Assembly: GCA_007896885.1 (NCBI GenBank)
Contig: VOIU01000023.1
Location: 1 to 49,863 of the forward strand
Reading direction: 5' to 3'
Origin: Bacteroidaceae bacterium HV4-6-C5C
Lineage (GTDB): Bacteria; Bacteroidota; Bacteroidia; Bacteroidales; Bacteroidaceae
Length of the DNA: 49,863 nt
This document shows positions 1 to 8,784 of this stretch, one piece after another. Both the position numbers and the translations under genes were made by a program. Position 1 is the first letter of the stretch. Each line of letters starts with the position of its first letter. Below the pieces are notes generated by a model. It saw only the letters and a program-made list of their open reading frames with translations, made no database searches and was not told the origin of the DNA.

Positions 1-633
1 CGGCATACGATATTTTTCTGCAAAATCGGATGCAAATTTTCGGAATAGCAATACGGCATCTTCACCGCGCTCTCGCAAAGATGGTATCTGAATAGGCACA
101 GTATTTAATCTATAGAAAAGGTCCTCCCTAAAACGACCATCAGCAATAGCTTTACTTAAATTGACATTAGTTGCCGCAACAATGCGTACATTAGTCTTCT
201 GAACCTTGGAAGAACCGACCTTAATAAACTCTCCACTCTCCAGGACTCTCAGTAAGCGAGCTTGCGTAGGAAGAGGCAATTCACCAACCTCATCAAGGAA
301 TATAGTACCGCCGTCTGCTTCACCAAAGTACCCTTTACGCTCACCTATTGCTCCGGTGAAAGCACCTTTCTCATGACCAAAAAGCTCAGAATCGATTGTC
401 CCTTCAGGTATAGCTCCGCAATTTACAGCTATATACTGTCCATGCTTTCGCCGGCTATATTGGTGGATTATTTGTGGAAAACTTTCTTTTCCGACTCCAC
501 TTTCTCCCGTGATTAAGACAGATAAATCTGTAGGCGCCACTTGTATGGCGACATCAATGGCCCTCACCAGATTATCATCATTGCCAATAATGCCAAAGCG
601 TAATTTAACTTGTTGTATCTCCGCTTTCGTCAT
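1..633 (-). CDS. Sigma-54-dependent transcriptional activator, AAA+ domain (3' end cut by window edge)
   Basis: Enhancer-binding ATPase that remodels sigma-54 RNA polymerase. Translating the minus strand from the ATG at 633-631 gives an open frame of 211 codons running off the left edge. The AAA+ domain starts almost at the N-terminus: Walker A GESGVGKE (about residues 43-50), the sigma-54 contact motif GAFTGA (about 90-95) and Walker B with FLDEVGELP (about 112-120). There is no room for an N-terminal receiver or PAS domain, so signal input must come from elsewhere or from the unseen C-terminus. The start lies one base beyond the pdxA stop, so the two genes are probably co-transcribed and translationally coupled. 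The C-terminal DNA-binding domain is outside the window. The family is certain; the regulated genes are unknown. Confidence 0.93.
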   Translation of the reverse strand, partial: MTKAEIQQVKLRFGIIGNDDNLVRAIDVAIQVAPTDLSVLITGESGVGKESFPQIIHQYSRRKHGQYIAVNCGAIPEGTIDSELFGHEKGAFTGAIGERKGYFGEADGGTIFLDEVGELPLPTQARLLRVLESGEFIKVGSSKVQKTNVRIVAATNVNLSKAIADGRFREDLFYRLNTVPIQIPSLRERGEDAVLLFRKFASDFAEKYRMP

Positions 634-634
634 A

Positions 635-1732
635 TTATAAATCTTCTTCCACACTATCAAGCTTTAACTTATCGCTATCGTCACGCTTCTCATAGTATTG
701 CTTCCGCAATGGATTTAAGTGCGCATGTTTATCATTTTGACGATTTTTGAAGACATCAATAGCAACATAAATAGCGTGACGAAAAGAATCTTCATTTGCA
801 ACACCTTTGCCTGCAATATCATAAGCGGTTCCATGAGCAGGAGATGTCCTTACAATAGGTAGACCGGCTGTATAATTCACTCCTTCATCCATAGACAACG
901 CTTTAAAAGGAGCTAATCCCTGATCATGGTACATAGCTAGTATTCCATCAAAATGTGTATAGTTGCCAGAACCCATAAAACCATCTGCAGGATACGGACC
1001 GAAGCACAATAAACCATTATCAGCCATTTCTTTCAATGCCGGCTTTATTATTGTTTCTTCCTCAGAGCCAAGTAAACCTTCATCACCTGCATGCGGATTC
1101 AAAGATAGTACAGCAATGCGAGGTGCGCCGATTCCAAAGTCTTGTTTTAATGATTTATTGAAGATTGTTATTTTTTCCTGAATTAATTCTTTAGTTATAG
1201 TACTAGAAATCTGACTAACGGGAATATGACCGGTAACCAAAGCTACTCTGAAATCATCTTTCATTAAAATCATCAAAGATTTAGCACCTTCACCCAATTT
1301 CTCTTCCAAATACTCGGTATGCCCAGGAAAAGCAAAGCTATCCGAATGTATCACATGCTTATTAATAGGAGCAGTAACAATAACATCAATCAGCCCCTCT
1401 TTATATTCCTCTACTGCTTTTTCCAAAGCATCAAAAGCTGCTTTTCCTGCTTCAGGGTCAGGTTTCGAAAATTCCACTTTCACTTCATCATCAGAGCAAT
1501 TCACGACATTCAAACGGTTATATCCCGCTTCAGAAGCAGAATTTATAATGCTAAAGTTAGTCGGTAAATCCAATGCTTTGCGATGATATGCAGCAACTTT
1601 AGGAGAACCATATATAATAGGTATACACAATTCTAACATTACAGGATCTGCGAAAGTTTTTAATATAACTTCGTAACCAACCCCGTTTATATCCCCTTGG
1701 GTTATACCAATCTTTATCTTGCCATTTTCCAT
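635..1732 (-). CDS. pdxA: 4-hydroxythreonine-4-phosphate dehydrogenase
   Basis: Oxidises 4-phosphohydroxy-L-threonine in the DXP-dependent pyridoxal phosphate pathway; cytoplasmic. The 365-residue length is slightly above the usual 330. Family motifs are all visible: GITQGDINGVGYE at the N-terminus, TAPINKHVI followed by FPGHTEYL (metal histidine), LSLNPHAGDEG, YHDQGLAPFK (second metal histidine) and the C-terminal block GLPIVRTSPAHGTAYDIAGKG. The extra length is a charged, Lys/Asp-rich C-terminal tail after the conserved domain. Start ATG at 1732. It sits 100 bp downstream of rlmN and directly abuts the sigma-54 activator gene, an arrangement I recall from other Bacteroides genomes. Identity is secure. 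Confidence 0.96.
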   Translation of the reverse strand: MENGKIKIGITQGDINGVGYEVILKTFADPVMLELCIPIIYGSPKVAAYHRKALDLPTNFSIINSASEAGYNRLNVVNCSDDEVKVEFSKPDPEAGKAAFDALEKAVEEYKEGLIDVIVTAPINKHVIHSDSFAFPGHTEYLEEKLGEGAKSLMILMKDDFRVALVTGHIPVSQISSTITKELIQEKITIFNKSLKQDFGIGAPRIAVLSLNPHAGDEGLLGSEEETIIKPALKEMADNGLLCFGPYPADGFMGSGNYTHFDGILAMYHDQGLAPFKALSMDEGVNYTAGLPIVRTSPAHGTAYDIAGKGVANEDSFRHAIYVAIDVFKNRQNDKHAHLNPLRKQYYEKRDDSDKLKLDSVEEDL

Positions 1733-1832
1733 ATCTAGTATATCGGTTATTTATTTTTTATTGACTTTATGTGGTTTTCTACAAAACTACAAAGAAAGTA
1801 TCGATAGTTAACGACAAAGTTAATAAATTATA

Positions 1833-2867
1833 TTAATTCACGTTTTCTTGTTTTTGCTTCTCCGTAGATAACATGCCGCATGCAGCAAATATATCTTCAC
1901 CACGAGAAGATCTAATTGTAGCAAAAAGTCCATGAGAAGTCAAATAATCTCTAAATTCAACCATTTTTGCCATCTCGGCTCCTTCTAAATCAACATCAGG
2001 GATTGAATGAAAACGAATCAGATTGATACGACACTCCAAGCCTTTCAACAATTTTATTAGTTCTTTGGCATAAACTAAAGAGTCATTAACACCTTTAAAT
2101 ACAATATATTCAAAAGATAGTCTACGCTGCTTACTAAAGTCATATTCACGTAAAACGTCAACGATCTCTGTTATAGAGAATGCTTTTTCAGCAGGCATCA
2201 ACTCCCGGCGTTGAGAAGGGAAAGGGTTGTGTATGCTTATTGCCAAATGGCAATCCGACTCTTCTATAAAACGGCGTAAACCTTTACGCAGTCCAACCGT
2301 AGATAGAGTCACACGTTTGGGACTCCACCGATAACCATAAGACGCAGTCATTATTTCTAATGCCTTCAAAACTTCATCCAGATTATCTAAAGGCTCACCC
2401 ATTCCCATCATAACAATATTGCTCAACTGATCACATTCAGGTAAGCAATTGATTTGATTTAGAATTTGGCTAGCTGTGAGATTTATGCTGAACCCTTGTT
2501 TCCCTGTCATACAGAACTTGCAGTTCATTTTGCAACCGACTTGTGAAGATACGCAAAGAGTCGCACGATCTTTATCTGGAATATATACAGCCTCAACGTA
2601 TTGTTTGTCTCCAACTTGATACAAATACTTCACCGTACCGTCAGAAGAGCGCATTTCATTAACAGGAGCAGAAGCCCCGACCACATAAACTTCTTTCAAC
2701 TTTTCTCTATGCTTTAGAGAAAGATTGGTCATGGCATCAATGGATAATACTTTCTTATCGTATAACCATGATGCAATTTGCTTGGCAGTAAAACGGGGCA
2801 TATCAAGTTTTTCAACAACCTTCTCCAATTCAGTAAGAGTCAAGCCCAAAAGAGATGTTTGCAACAT
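1833..2867 (-). CDS. rlmN: Dual-specificity 23S rRNA/tRNA adenine-C2 methyltransferase (radical SAM)
   Basis: Methylates C2 of A2503 in 23S rRNA and A37 in some tRNAs by a radical SAM mechanism. The 344-residue length is typical. The radical SAM cluster motif CKMNCKFC (CxxxCxxC) follows CVSSQVG near residues 105-118. GMGEPLDN is the SAM-binding GEP motif, and the C-terminal cysteine that forms the methyl-protein intermediate is visible in FAACGML. The N-terminal RlmN-type helical domain (FTAKQIASWLYDK) is present. It lies between the ppiD-like gene, whose terminator is at 2964-2998, and pdxA. It probably starts its own transcript. Confidence 0.96.
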   Translation of the reverse strand: MLQTSLLGLTLTELEKVVEKLDMPRFTAKQIASWLYDKKVLSIDAMTNLSLKHREKLKEVYVVGASAPVNEMRSSDGTVKYLYQVGDKQYVEAVYIPDKDRATLCVSSQVGCKMNCKFCMTGKQGFSINLTASQILNQINCLPECDQLSNIVMMGMGEPLDNLDEVLKALEIMTASYGYRWSPKRVTLSTVGLRKGLRRFIEESDCHLAISIHNPFPSQRRELMPAEKAFSITEIVDVLREYDFSKQRRLSFEYIVFKGVNDSLVYAKELIKLLKGLECRINLIRFHSIPDVDLEGAEMAKMVEFRDYLTSHGLFATIRSSRGEDIFAACGMLSTEKQKQENVN

Positions 2868-2963
2868 ACGCTAAACAATATTATATTGAATTAATTCTAT
2901 GCAAAGATAGAAATTAATCTGCACAAGGATATGCGATTGAAATAAAATGGAAGAAAATGGACA

Positions 2964-2998
2964 CAAAAAAGGCCATCCAAATAAATCGGATGGCCTCT
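2964..2998 (-). terminator. Rho-independent terminator after the PpiD-like gene
   Basis: On the minus strand a perfect 9-bp stem (AGGCCATCC/GGATGGCCT, arms 2988-2996 and 2970-2978) closes a 9-nt loop and is followed by a T-run (the A-run at 2965-2970 on the plus strand). It begins about 20 bp past the stop of the 712-residue protein and separates it from rlmN. Confidence 0.85.
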
Positions 2999-3019
2999 AT
3001 ATCTAGTTCAAACTATGTT

Positions 3020-5158
3020 TTAAAAGAATAGATAACGAGTATCTACAACATCTGCTTTGATATATAAATCGTTAACAAACTGGCTTGCCATACGGGCATG
3101 CATACTTTCCAAAGAAGCTATTTCAGATTTTGGATTATATGTTTCATTAAGTTTTTCCTGTGCAATAACCTGAAGAACAAATACACCACCGTTACCCTTG
3201 ATAGGAGCACTCAACTGATTAACTTTAGCAACGGAAGCGTAAGCTCCAATTAACGGTTCACTGCTACGCAATGAAGACACATAAGCCGGAGCTGAGAAAG
3301 TTACATGCTTTACTGTATCAGAAACTGCATTTGGAAGAGCTTTGTAACGTGCCAATGTAGTAGCACCAGAAGATTTCATCATTGCCATAATCTTTTCAGC
3401 TTTCTTATCGCGAAGCAATTCCGGTTTCAACTGATCTTTCACCATTGCCAATGGACGGTACCCCTTAGAAACGACAGCAGAAACTCCCAATACCAACATG
3501 TGATCACTTTCACCACATTCATATAAGCTGGAAACATCACCGGCTTTCGCAGAGAATACCCATTTTAAAGCCTCTTTTGTACCTTTAATGCCGGCAATAT
3601 TATGCTCTGAGCTATATAAATCATTACGATCCATAATTTTATATCCGGCACTCTCAGCATTTGCAGCAAGCTTATCTAATGTCTGATTAGATGCCACAAA
3701 TTGGCTGAATGCATTGTATGCTTTATTGTAAGTTTCTTTACTAAATTCAACAGGACGTTTAACTATGGCAACTTTATATTTATCTTTCACCGCTTTCTTA
3801 TCTGTTACCAATAGAATGATATTAGCACGTTCCAATTTAACGTTAGTCAATTCATTTTGAGGTGCAGATGTTATTGCTTCAAGATACTTAAGATTATCTC
3901 CTTCAACAGGAGAACCTTCATAGTTTGCAGATGAAATCCAAGTTGATTCGCCAGACTGACCATATTTTCTAGCAACATCAGCAAACTTAGCACCACCTTT
4001 TAATGCGTTGAAAACACTATCGGCCAAAGCCTTTGTCTTTGACTCGTCAGCTCCAGCGATTTGTATCTGCTGAAATTGAATAGAGTCAGCCATAGATGTT
4101 ACACCAAGCTTTTTAAATGAAGTATAAGTATTATCCGAAGCATTATAATAAGGTCCGTACACATTTCCAGTTGCAACTGAATCAAGACGTGAAACGACGT
4201 CAGCAGGCAAGGATTTAGAAGTATAGAACATATCTACAAATGGAACCTGAGAACCGGTAGTACGAATAAAAGAGGTATAATCTGAAGTAGTAGACGTTAA
4301 CTGATTAGTATAGTCTGCCATTTCTTTTTGAATAGCAGCTTTGTCTTGAGGACTTGCAGTAACTTGCACATCTACATATTTGATATTACGACTTTCAGCA
4401 TATTGTTTAAATTGCTCTTTCTTTTTATCATAAGCAGCTTTATAGTCAGCTTCAGATATTGAAACCGTAGAATCAGATATTGATGAATAAGGAATTGCGC
4501 TTAACAACAAATCGGATTGATTTACTCTTGCATCGAAAGCGTTCTTTGCTTCAACAGGATTAGAGAACAGCGATTTGGTAACAAGTGCTTGATACTTTTC
4601 TGCCAAGCGACTTTGAACAAGATTCTTCTCAATAAACGACCAGTACTTATACATGGAGGTATAATATTCAGCATACTGAGAAGACATTTTGGTTTTATCC
4701 ATCTTAGCATAATCTGCTAAAAACTTTTTCAACATATCTTTATCAAAAGTACCTGTCTGAGGATTACGAAAAGGGGTTTGTTGAAGCATCGGGTGAACAC
4801 CGGCATCAATAATAGCCTGCAATTCAGCTTTAGAAACAGTTAAACCCAGTTTCTTAGCTTCATTTTCTATCAGCTTATTATTTACGTAAGATCTCCAAAC
4901 TTCATCTTTAATTTGATTGGTTTGTTCGTCTGTCAATGCATTCAAACCACTGGATATCTTTACAACCTCTGTGTATTCTTCAACCATTTTTTGGAAATCC
5001 TGAGCCGAAAGCGACTCCCCATTTACTTCTCCTACACTTTGAGATTGATGTGGTTGCAACACTTTCCACGCATCACCAGCAATGAATGCGAACAAAGCCA
5101 AACCAACAACAATCACCAATAAAGGTCCTTTTGACCGAATGTTTTGTAATGTTGCCAT
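3020..5158 (-). CDS. PpiD/SurA-type periplasmic folding factor (peptidylprolyl isomerase-like)
   Basis: Membrane-anchored periplasmic chaperone expected to assist outer membrane protein folding. 712 residues: a short cytoplasmic start (MATLQNIRSKG), one transmembrane anchor at about residues 12-30 (LLVIVVGLALFAFIAG), a long helical SurA_N-like region to about 230, then a parvulin-like segment near 360-410 (IQFQQIQIAG...GAKFADVARKYG) and a C-terminal helical region. Length and order match the SurA/PpiD family of Bacteroidetes. The parvulin domain is degenerate: the usual ARHIL histidine is replaced (QFQQIQI), so isomerase activity is doubtful and chaperone function more likely, as reported for E. 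coli PpiD. It is downstream of the GldE-like gene in an envelope-biogenesis block. Confidence 0.88.
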   Translation of the reverse strand: MATLQNIRSKGPLLVIVVGLALFAFIAGDAWKVLQPHQSQSVGEVNGESLSAQDFQKMVEEYTEVVKISSGLNALTDEQTNQIKDEVWRSYVNNKLIENEAKKLGLTVSKAELQAIIDAGVHPMLQQTPFRNPQTGTFDKDMLKKFLADYAKMDKTKMSSQYAEYYTSMYKYWSFIEKNLVQSRLAEKYQALVTKSLFSNPVEAKNAFDARVNQSDLLLSAIPYSSISDSTVSISEADYKAAYDKKKEQFKQYAESRNIKYVDVQVTASPQDKAAIQKEMADYTNQLTSTTSDYTSFIRTTGSQVPFVDMFYTSKSLPADVVSRLDSVATGNVYGPYYNASDNTYTSFKKLGVTSMADSIQFQQIQIAGADESKTKALADSVFNALKGGAKFADVARKYGQSGESTWISSANYEGSPVEGDNLKYLEAITSAPQNELTNVKLERANIILLVTDKKAVKDKYKVAIVKRPVEFSKETYNKAYNAFSQFVASNQTLDKLAANAESAGYKIMDRNDLYSSEHNIAGIKGTKEALKWVFSAKAGDVSSLYECGESDHMLVLGVSAVVSKGYRPLAMVKDQLKPELLRDKKAEKIMAMMKSSGATTLARYKALPNAVSDTVKHVTFSAPAYVSSLRSSEPLIGAYASVAKVNQLSAPIKGNGGVFVLQVIAQEKLNETYNPKSEIASLESMHARMASQFVNDLYIKADVVDTRYLFF

Positions 5159-5276
5159 TTTAATTAATACGATTTATTTGTTTTTCATTATTTATCTTAA
5201 GTTGCATTTTAGCGCACGAAGATACAAAAAATGCAAATATTCATCTATTTATTTCTCAAAAAAATATACCTATGAA

Positions 5277-6530
5277 TTATTCTATGGTTTTGAGCCTTAC
5301 CAATTCAATCTTTGTAGCTGTTAATTTAATTATTTTGAATTGATACTTGCCTATTTCTATCACTTCATGCAATTTTGGAAAACTTTGGTAATAATGCAAT
5401 ATAAGCCCCCCGATTGTCAAATAATCATCAGACTCAGGCAATTCAAGATTGAATTCTTCATTGACTCTTTCTATTTCAAGTCGTGCAGATAGAACATATT
5501 CATGCTCATCAAGTTGCTTACATATATATGACGAATTATCGTGTTCATCTTCTATTTCTCCAAATATTTCCTCAACTAAATCTTCTAATGATACAATACC
5601 CGACGTTCCCCCAAATTCGTCAACAACTACAGCTATCGCCTTTTTCTGTTGCATAAATAAACGCATCAATTTATGCGCTCCCATGGTTTCGGGCACAATG
5701 GGAACCTCTTTAATATTATTCCTCCAGTCTATAGGATTACGAAACATTTCCGAAGAATGTATATAACCAATAATATTATCGATATTACCATTGTACACTA
5801 TAATTTTAGATATCCCAGACTCAATAAAAAGATTCTTCAGACTCTCCATAGAAGTATCTAAATCAACAGCTACTACTTCTGTCCGAGGAACAATACAATC
5901 TCTTATCTTAACGCTGGAAAAATCAAGTGCATTTTGAAATATTTTAACTTCAGTATCCAACTGGTCTTCATCAGTACTATCAATACCGGATTGAACAAAA
6001 TAATCCAAATCAATCCGGCTGAAAGCTTTATCAGAAACCTCTCTATTTACTTTAACGCCCATTACCCTAAGTATAAAATAGGATAAGAGCGAAACGAATT
6101 TAGAAATCGGATAGAGAATGATATAAGATACTAGCAGAGGGAAAGCGAAAAACTTCAGTACTGTATTGGAATTTATTTTAAACAAGGACTTTGGTAAAAA
6201 TTCTCCGGTAACCAATATTATTGAGGTAGAAATAATAGTCTGTAATAACACCCTGACAAAATCATTCGATATCAAACCGGATAATAAGTAAATATCTGTT
6301 AGTCGAGCCATCAAAACGCCATATATCACCAATGCAATGCTGTTTCCGACCAACATAGTCGAAATAAAGTTGTTAGAGTTGCGAAAGAAATAGGAAAATA
6401 TATGTGATGACAGGTTCTTCTTCGGTTCCATTTCGAAACGAAGTCTATCTACTGAAACAAAGGCTATTTCCATTCCCGAAAAGAATGCAGAAAAAAGCAC
6501 AGTTACCAATAAATAAACAAGAATATTCAT
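5277..6530 (-). CDS. gldE: CNNM/CBS/CorC-domain membrane protein, GldE-like (hemolysin family)
   Basis: Inner membrane protein of the CorC/HlyC family. 417 residues: an N-terminal CNNM (DUF21) domain with hydrophobic segments at about 1-22, 55-80, 90-110 and 120-145 and the typical FFSGMEIAFVS start; a CBS pair from about 195 to 320 (RDCIVPRTEVVAVD, VVVDEFGGTSGIVSLEDLVEEIFGEI); and a C-terminal CorC_HlyC domain (about 335-415). The domain order equals Flavobacterium GldE, required for gliding and type IX secretion there. Whether it does that here is unknown; magnesium or cation homeostasis is the alternative. lptC ends 8 bp upstream, so the two are in one operon. Confidence 0.88.
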   Translation of the reverse strand: MNILVYLLVTVLFSAFFSGMEIAFVSVDRLRFEMEPKKNLSSHIFSYFFRNSNNFISTMLVGNSIALVIYGVLMARLTDIYLLSGLISNDFVRVLLQTIISTSIILVTGEFLPKSLFKINSNTVLKFFAFPLLVSYIILYPISKFVSLLSYFILRVMGVKVNREVSDKAFSRIDLDYFVQSGIDSTDEDQLDTEVKIFQNALDFSSVKIRDCIVPRTEVVAVDLDTSMESLKNLFIESGISKIIVYNGNIDNIIGYIHSSEMFRNPIDWRNNIKEVPIVPETMGAHKLMRLFMQQKKAIAVVVDEFGGTSGIVSLEDLVEEIFGEIEDEHDNSSYICKQLDEHEYVLSARLEIERVNEEFNLELPESDDYLTIGGLILHYYQSFPKLHEVIEIGKYQFKIIKLTATKIELVRLKTIE

Positions 6531-6538
6531 ACTAAAAA

Positions 6539-7162
6539 TTATTTAGACTTAGCCACACTATCCGGTCCAAGTTTATTCTCATCTTTGACAAAAAAGACCC
6601 CTTCCGGCTTATGAATAGTATAGACTGTCATTTGTTGGTCTGATTCAAAGCCTTTGCCGGTAATTATTCTATCAAGCTGTTCAATCCTGATAGACTTATC
6701 CGAATAAACCTTCCGACTATTTTCATCCCAATATAACAATTGCGTTTTGAATTTTTCGCCTTTTATATTTTTAATGACCACATGCCCCATTAATTTCCAT
6801 AGGCGCTGTTTATCATAATAATAAGCGGTATCACTCTTTATACTAGCTTCCACATGGAAAACAGAATCAAATTTCTCAAGATACAGCCCTTTTTCAAAAG
6901 CCCAATAAGAAGGCGATTTGCGATCATAAATAAGCCAAAGATCGGTCTTTATACGATATCTGGTTACCCCAGAATCCGAAATCAACATCGTTATTCCACG
7001 CGTATCCAACACAGGTAAAGAGTCACGTTCTGTAATAGCTGCACCCAATTTCTTTTTACCCCCGGAACAAGCAGAAAACGAAAGAAGCATAATTACAGCC
7101 CAGCAAGCTATAATCATGCTTTTATTTTCACGTAAAATAAATTTATATACCGATGAATTCAT
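6539..7162 (-). CDS. lptC: LPS export ABC transporter periplasmic protein LptC
   Basis: LptC bridges the inner membrane LptBFG extractor to periplasmic LptA in lipopolysaccharide transport. 207 residues, with an N-terminal hydrophobic segment at about 16-32 ending in SACSGGKK, which could be a lipobox (a lipoprotein form is common in Bacteroidetes). The conserved LptC repeats follow: ITMLISDSGVTRYRI, WLIYDRK, FEKGLYLEKFD, ASIKSDTAYYYDKQRLWKLMGHVVIKN, then LLYWDENSRKVYSDKSIRIEQ. The N-terminus could alternatively begin at the internal Met before IIACWAV. It sits between the outer membrane barrel gene (41 bp upstream) and the GldE-like gene, matching a common Bacteroides order. Confidence 0.92.
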   Translation of the reverse strand: MNSSVYKFILRENKSMIIACWAVIMLLSFSACSGGKKKLGAAITERDSLPVLDTRGITMLISDSGVTRYRIKTDLWLIYDRKSPSYWAFEKGLYLEKFDSVFHVEASIKSDTAYYYDKQRLWKLMGHVVIKNIKGEKFKTQLLYWDENSRKVYSDKSIRIEQLDRIITGKGFESDQQMTVYTIHKPEGVFFVKDENKLGPDSVAKSK

Positions 7163-7203
7163 AATAGATTAGTCCATAATGTAAACTCTATACAGTTTAA
7201 CAA

Positions 7204-8466
7204 TTAATCAACTTTTCTCTTAAAGAACCAGCGCTCATTAAATGTTAATCCAATACAAATACGCAATGTATTTTCTGTCAGAAAAGCCTTTTGCGTTCCT
7301 TCTGTCTTCACATATTGCGCAGACAAACTCAGCATGGAACGAGTACGCGGAAGTGGTAAACCAAACCCAGCTGTTATACCATATTCATTGGCAGCACGAG
7401 AATCTTTAATTTTATAATAAGGTTTTGAATAAAAAGCCCCAAAGCGATACTTCACATGAGATAAATAACTTCTCCCAACCAAACTCGGAATATACTCACC
7501 TCCGACAGCTATTTTATAAGCATCGCAAAAAGCATTATTATTATTCATGTAAGTAACTGAACCCCATTTTTGATAAGTAACATCAACGCCTAACGTCAAA
7601 CGGTTATCATAAACGTAAGTCGCTCCAACACCTAAAGTAGTAGGAAGACCAAAAGTAGCGATCGTATCTCTTAGGGATGCAGTAGCACCAGTTGTACTAT
7701 TGCCTAATTGAGTTTGTACATATGAGTCATTTTTCAAATTGTGACCGGGAGAGAAAACGATACCCAAAGTGGCTTGATGCTTTTTACCAAACTGACGGGT
7801 ATATTGAGCGCCCAAATCTACTTTATAACTTTTTACCGAAACATTGGTAAGAACTGTTTGGGGAAATGCCGTAGAGCTAGACGGGAATTGTTGATAAACC
7901 GAACGAGTTATATCACCCCACATATACGATAAATTAGTACCGACAGACAATCCTTTCATGAGTTTAAACCCAGCACCCCAATATAATTGATGTAGTCCTC
8001 CCTCACCTGTATAAGTTACTGTATTAGAACTCTCCGGATAACCATCGATAGTATTGTATTGGCCCACATTATAACCAACATTGGCATATGGTAATAATCC
8101 CAAGCTCATAGCACACCATTTACCCAAGCGAAACTGCATTGTAATATAATCGAAGCTGGAATTTTTAGCATTGGTTTTAAAGGTACCATCACTAAAATTT
8201 GTATTTTGCATTGTTATGCCCCCATCAAATATAAAAGTCAAAGAGTCAATCGCTGTATATGAAGCAGGATTCACGACGTTTGTCTGACTTTTATCACGCA
8301 AACCATACGCAATGCCTCCCATTGCCTGAGTATTACCGGAGCCCTGATCCGCTAACTTTCCATAACCATAACGGGTATAAGGAGAATTTGTATTATTTTG
8401 GGCAAATGTAGCTGTAGATAAGATCGTGAGCAAAAGCACCAGGAGTGTTTGTCGATAGAGTGTCAT
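7204..8466 (-). CDS. Outer membrane beta-barrel protein, FadL/PorV-like
   Basis: 420 residues with a clean signal peptide (about 1-22, cleavage after FAQ). The mature start, NNTNSPYTRYGYGKLADQG, followed by QAMGGIAYGLRD and VNPASYTAID, is the pattern of the Bacteroidetes OmpP1/FadL/PorV-like barrels. The rest is an alternation of amphipathic strands with many Tyr/Gly/Asn residues and a final aromatic strand (GLTFNERWFFKR). No catalytic motif is seen. It is the first gene of the leftward block feeding into lptC and may be co-transcribed with it. The ligand is unknown; a role in lipid or substrate transport across the outer membrane is only inferred from the fold. Confidence 0.8.
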   Translation of the reverse strand: MTLYRQTLLVLLLTILSTATFAQNNTNSPYTRYGYGKLADQGSGNTQAMGGIAYGLRDKSQTNVVNPASYTAIDSLTFIFDGGITMQNTNFSDGTFKTNAKNSSFDYITMQFRLGKWCAMSLGLLPYANVGYNVGQYNTIDGYPESSNTVTYTGEGGLHQLYWGAGFKLMKGLSVGTNLSYMWGDITRSVYQQFPSSSTAFPQTVLTNVSVKSYKVDLGAQYTRQFGKKHQATLGIVFSPGHNLKNDSYVQTQLGNSTTGATASLRDTIATFGLPTTLGVGATYVYDNRLTLGVDVTYQKWGSVTYMNNNNAFCDAYKIAVGGEYIPSLVGRSYLSHVKYRFGAFYSKPYYKIKDSRAANEYGITAGFGLPLPRTRSMLSLSAQYVKTEGTQKAFLTENTLRICIGLTFNERWFFKRKVD

Positions 8467-8784
8467 TAATAATAATTATTATAAGTTCTATATAATCAAT
8501 TCCTATATATCATAAGTATATACTTTGCAAAGATGATGTTTTTTTATATTGCTACAAAAGAAAAAGACATCACATGCGGTTAAAAAAAACAAAAGTTTAA
8601 AATATTTATGTTTCATACATCAATGAATATCTATTTTTTTGTTCTTTGTGGCAAAGATACAATTTTATCCGTATCTCCTTATGTATTTTAGTAATTAGTT
8701 TAATAGATAACCCTGAATCCTTTTTCATACAAGAAGCGGAAGTTCATTATAGAAATGATCAAAAAGTTTTTGTAACTTTGCCAC
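8467..8784. other. Divergent intergenic region (318 bp) between the barrel gene and the DUF4105 gene
   Basis: AT-rich, no convincing small ORF. Candidate Bacteroides -7 boxes are present in both directions: TAtcTTTG on the minus strand (8659 to 8652) and a CAtcTTTG near-match (8533 to 8526) for the barrel gene, and TAacTTTG on the plus strand (8773-8780) for the DUF4105 gene. No clear -33 TTTG at the standard distance was found for any of them. Confidence 0.5.
8773..8780 (+). promoter_or_regulatory. Candidate -7 box (TAacTTTG) for the DUF4105 operon
   Basis: Matches the Bacteroides TAnnTTTG element. The ATG at 8785 begins only four bases after it, so transcription from this box would give a leaderless or nearly leaderless mRNA, or the box is fortuitous. 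Confidence 0.4.

Noticed and set aside
2964..2998. The A-run hairpin as a plus-strand terminator
   Set aside because: The T-run is only on the minus strand and there is no plus-strand gene upstream.
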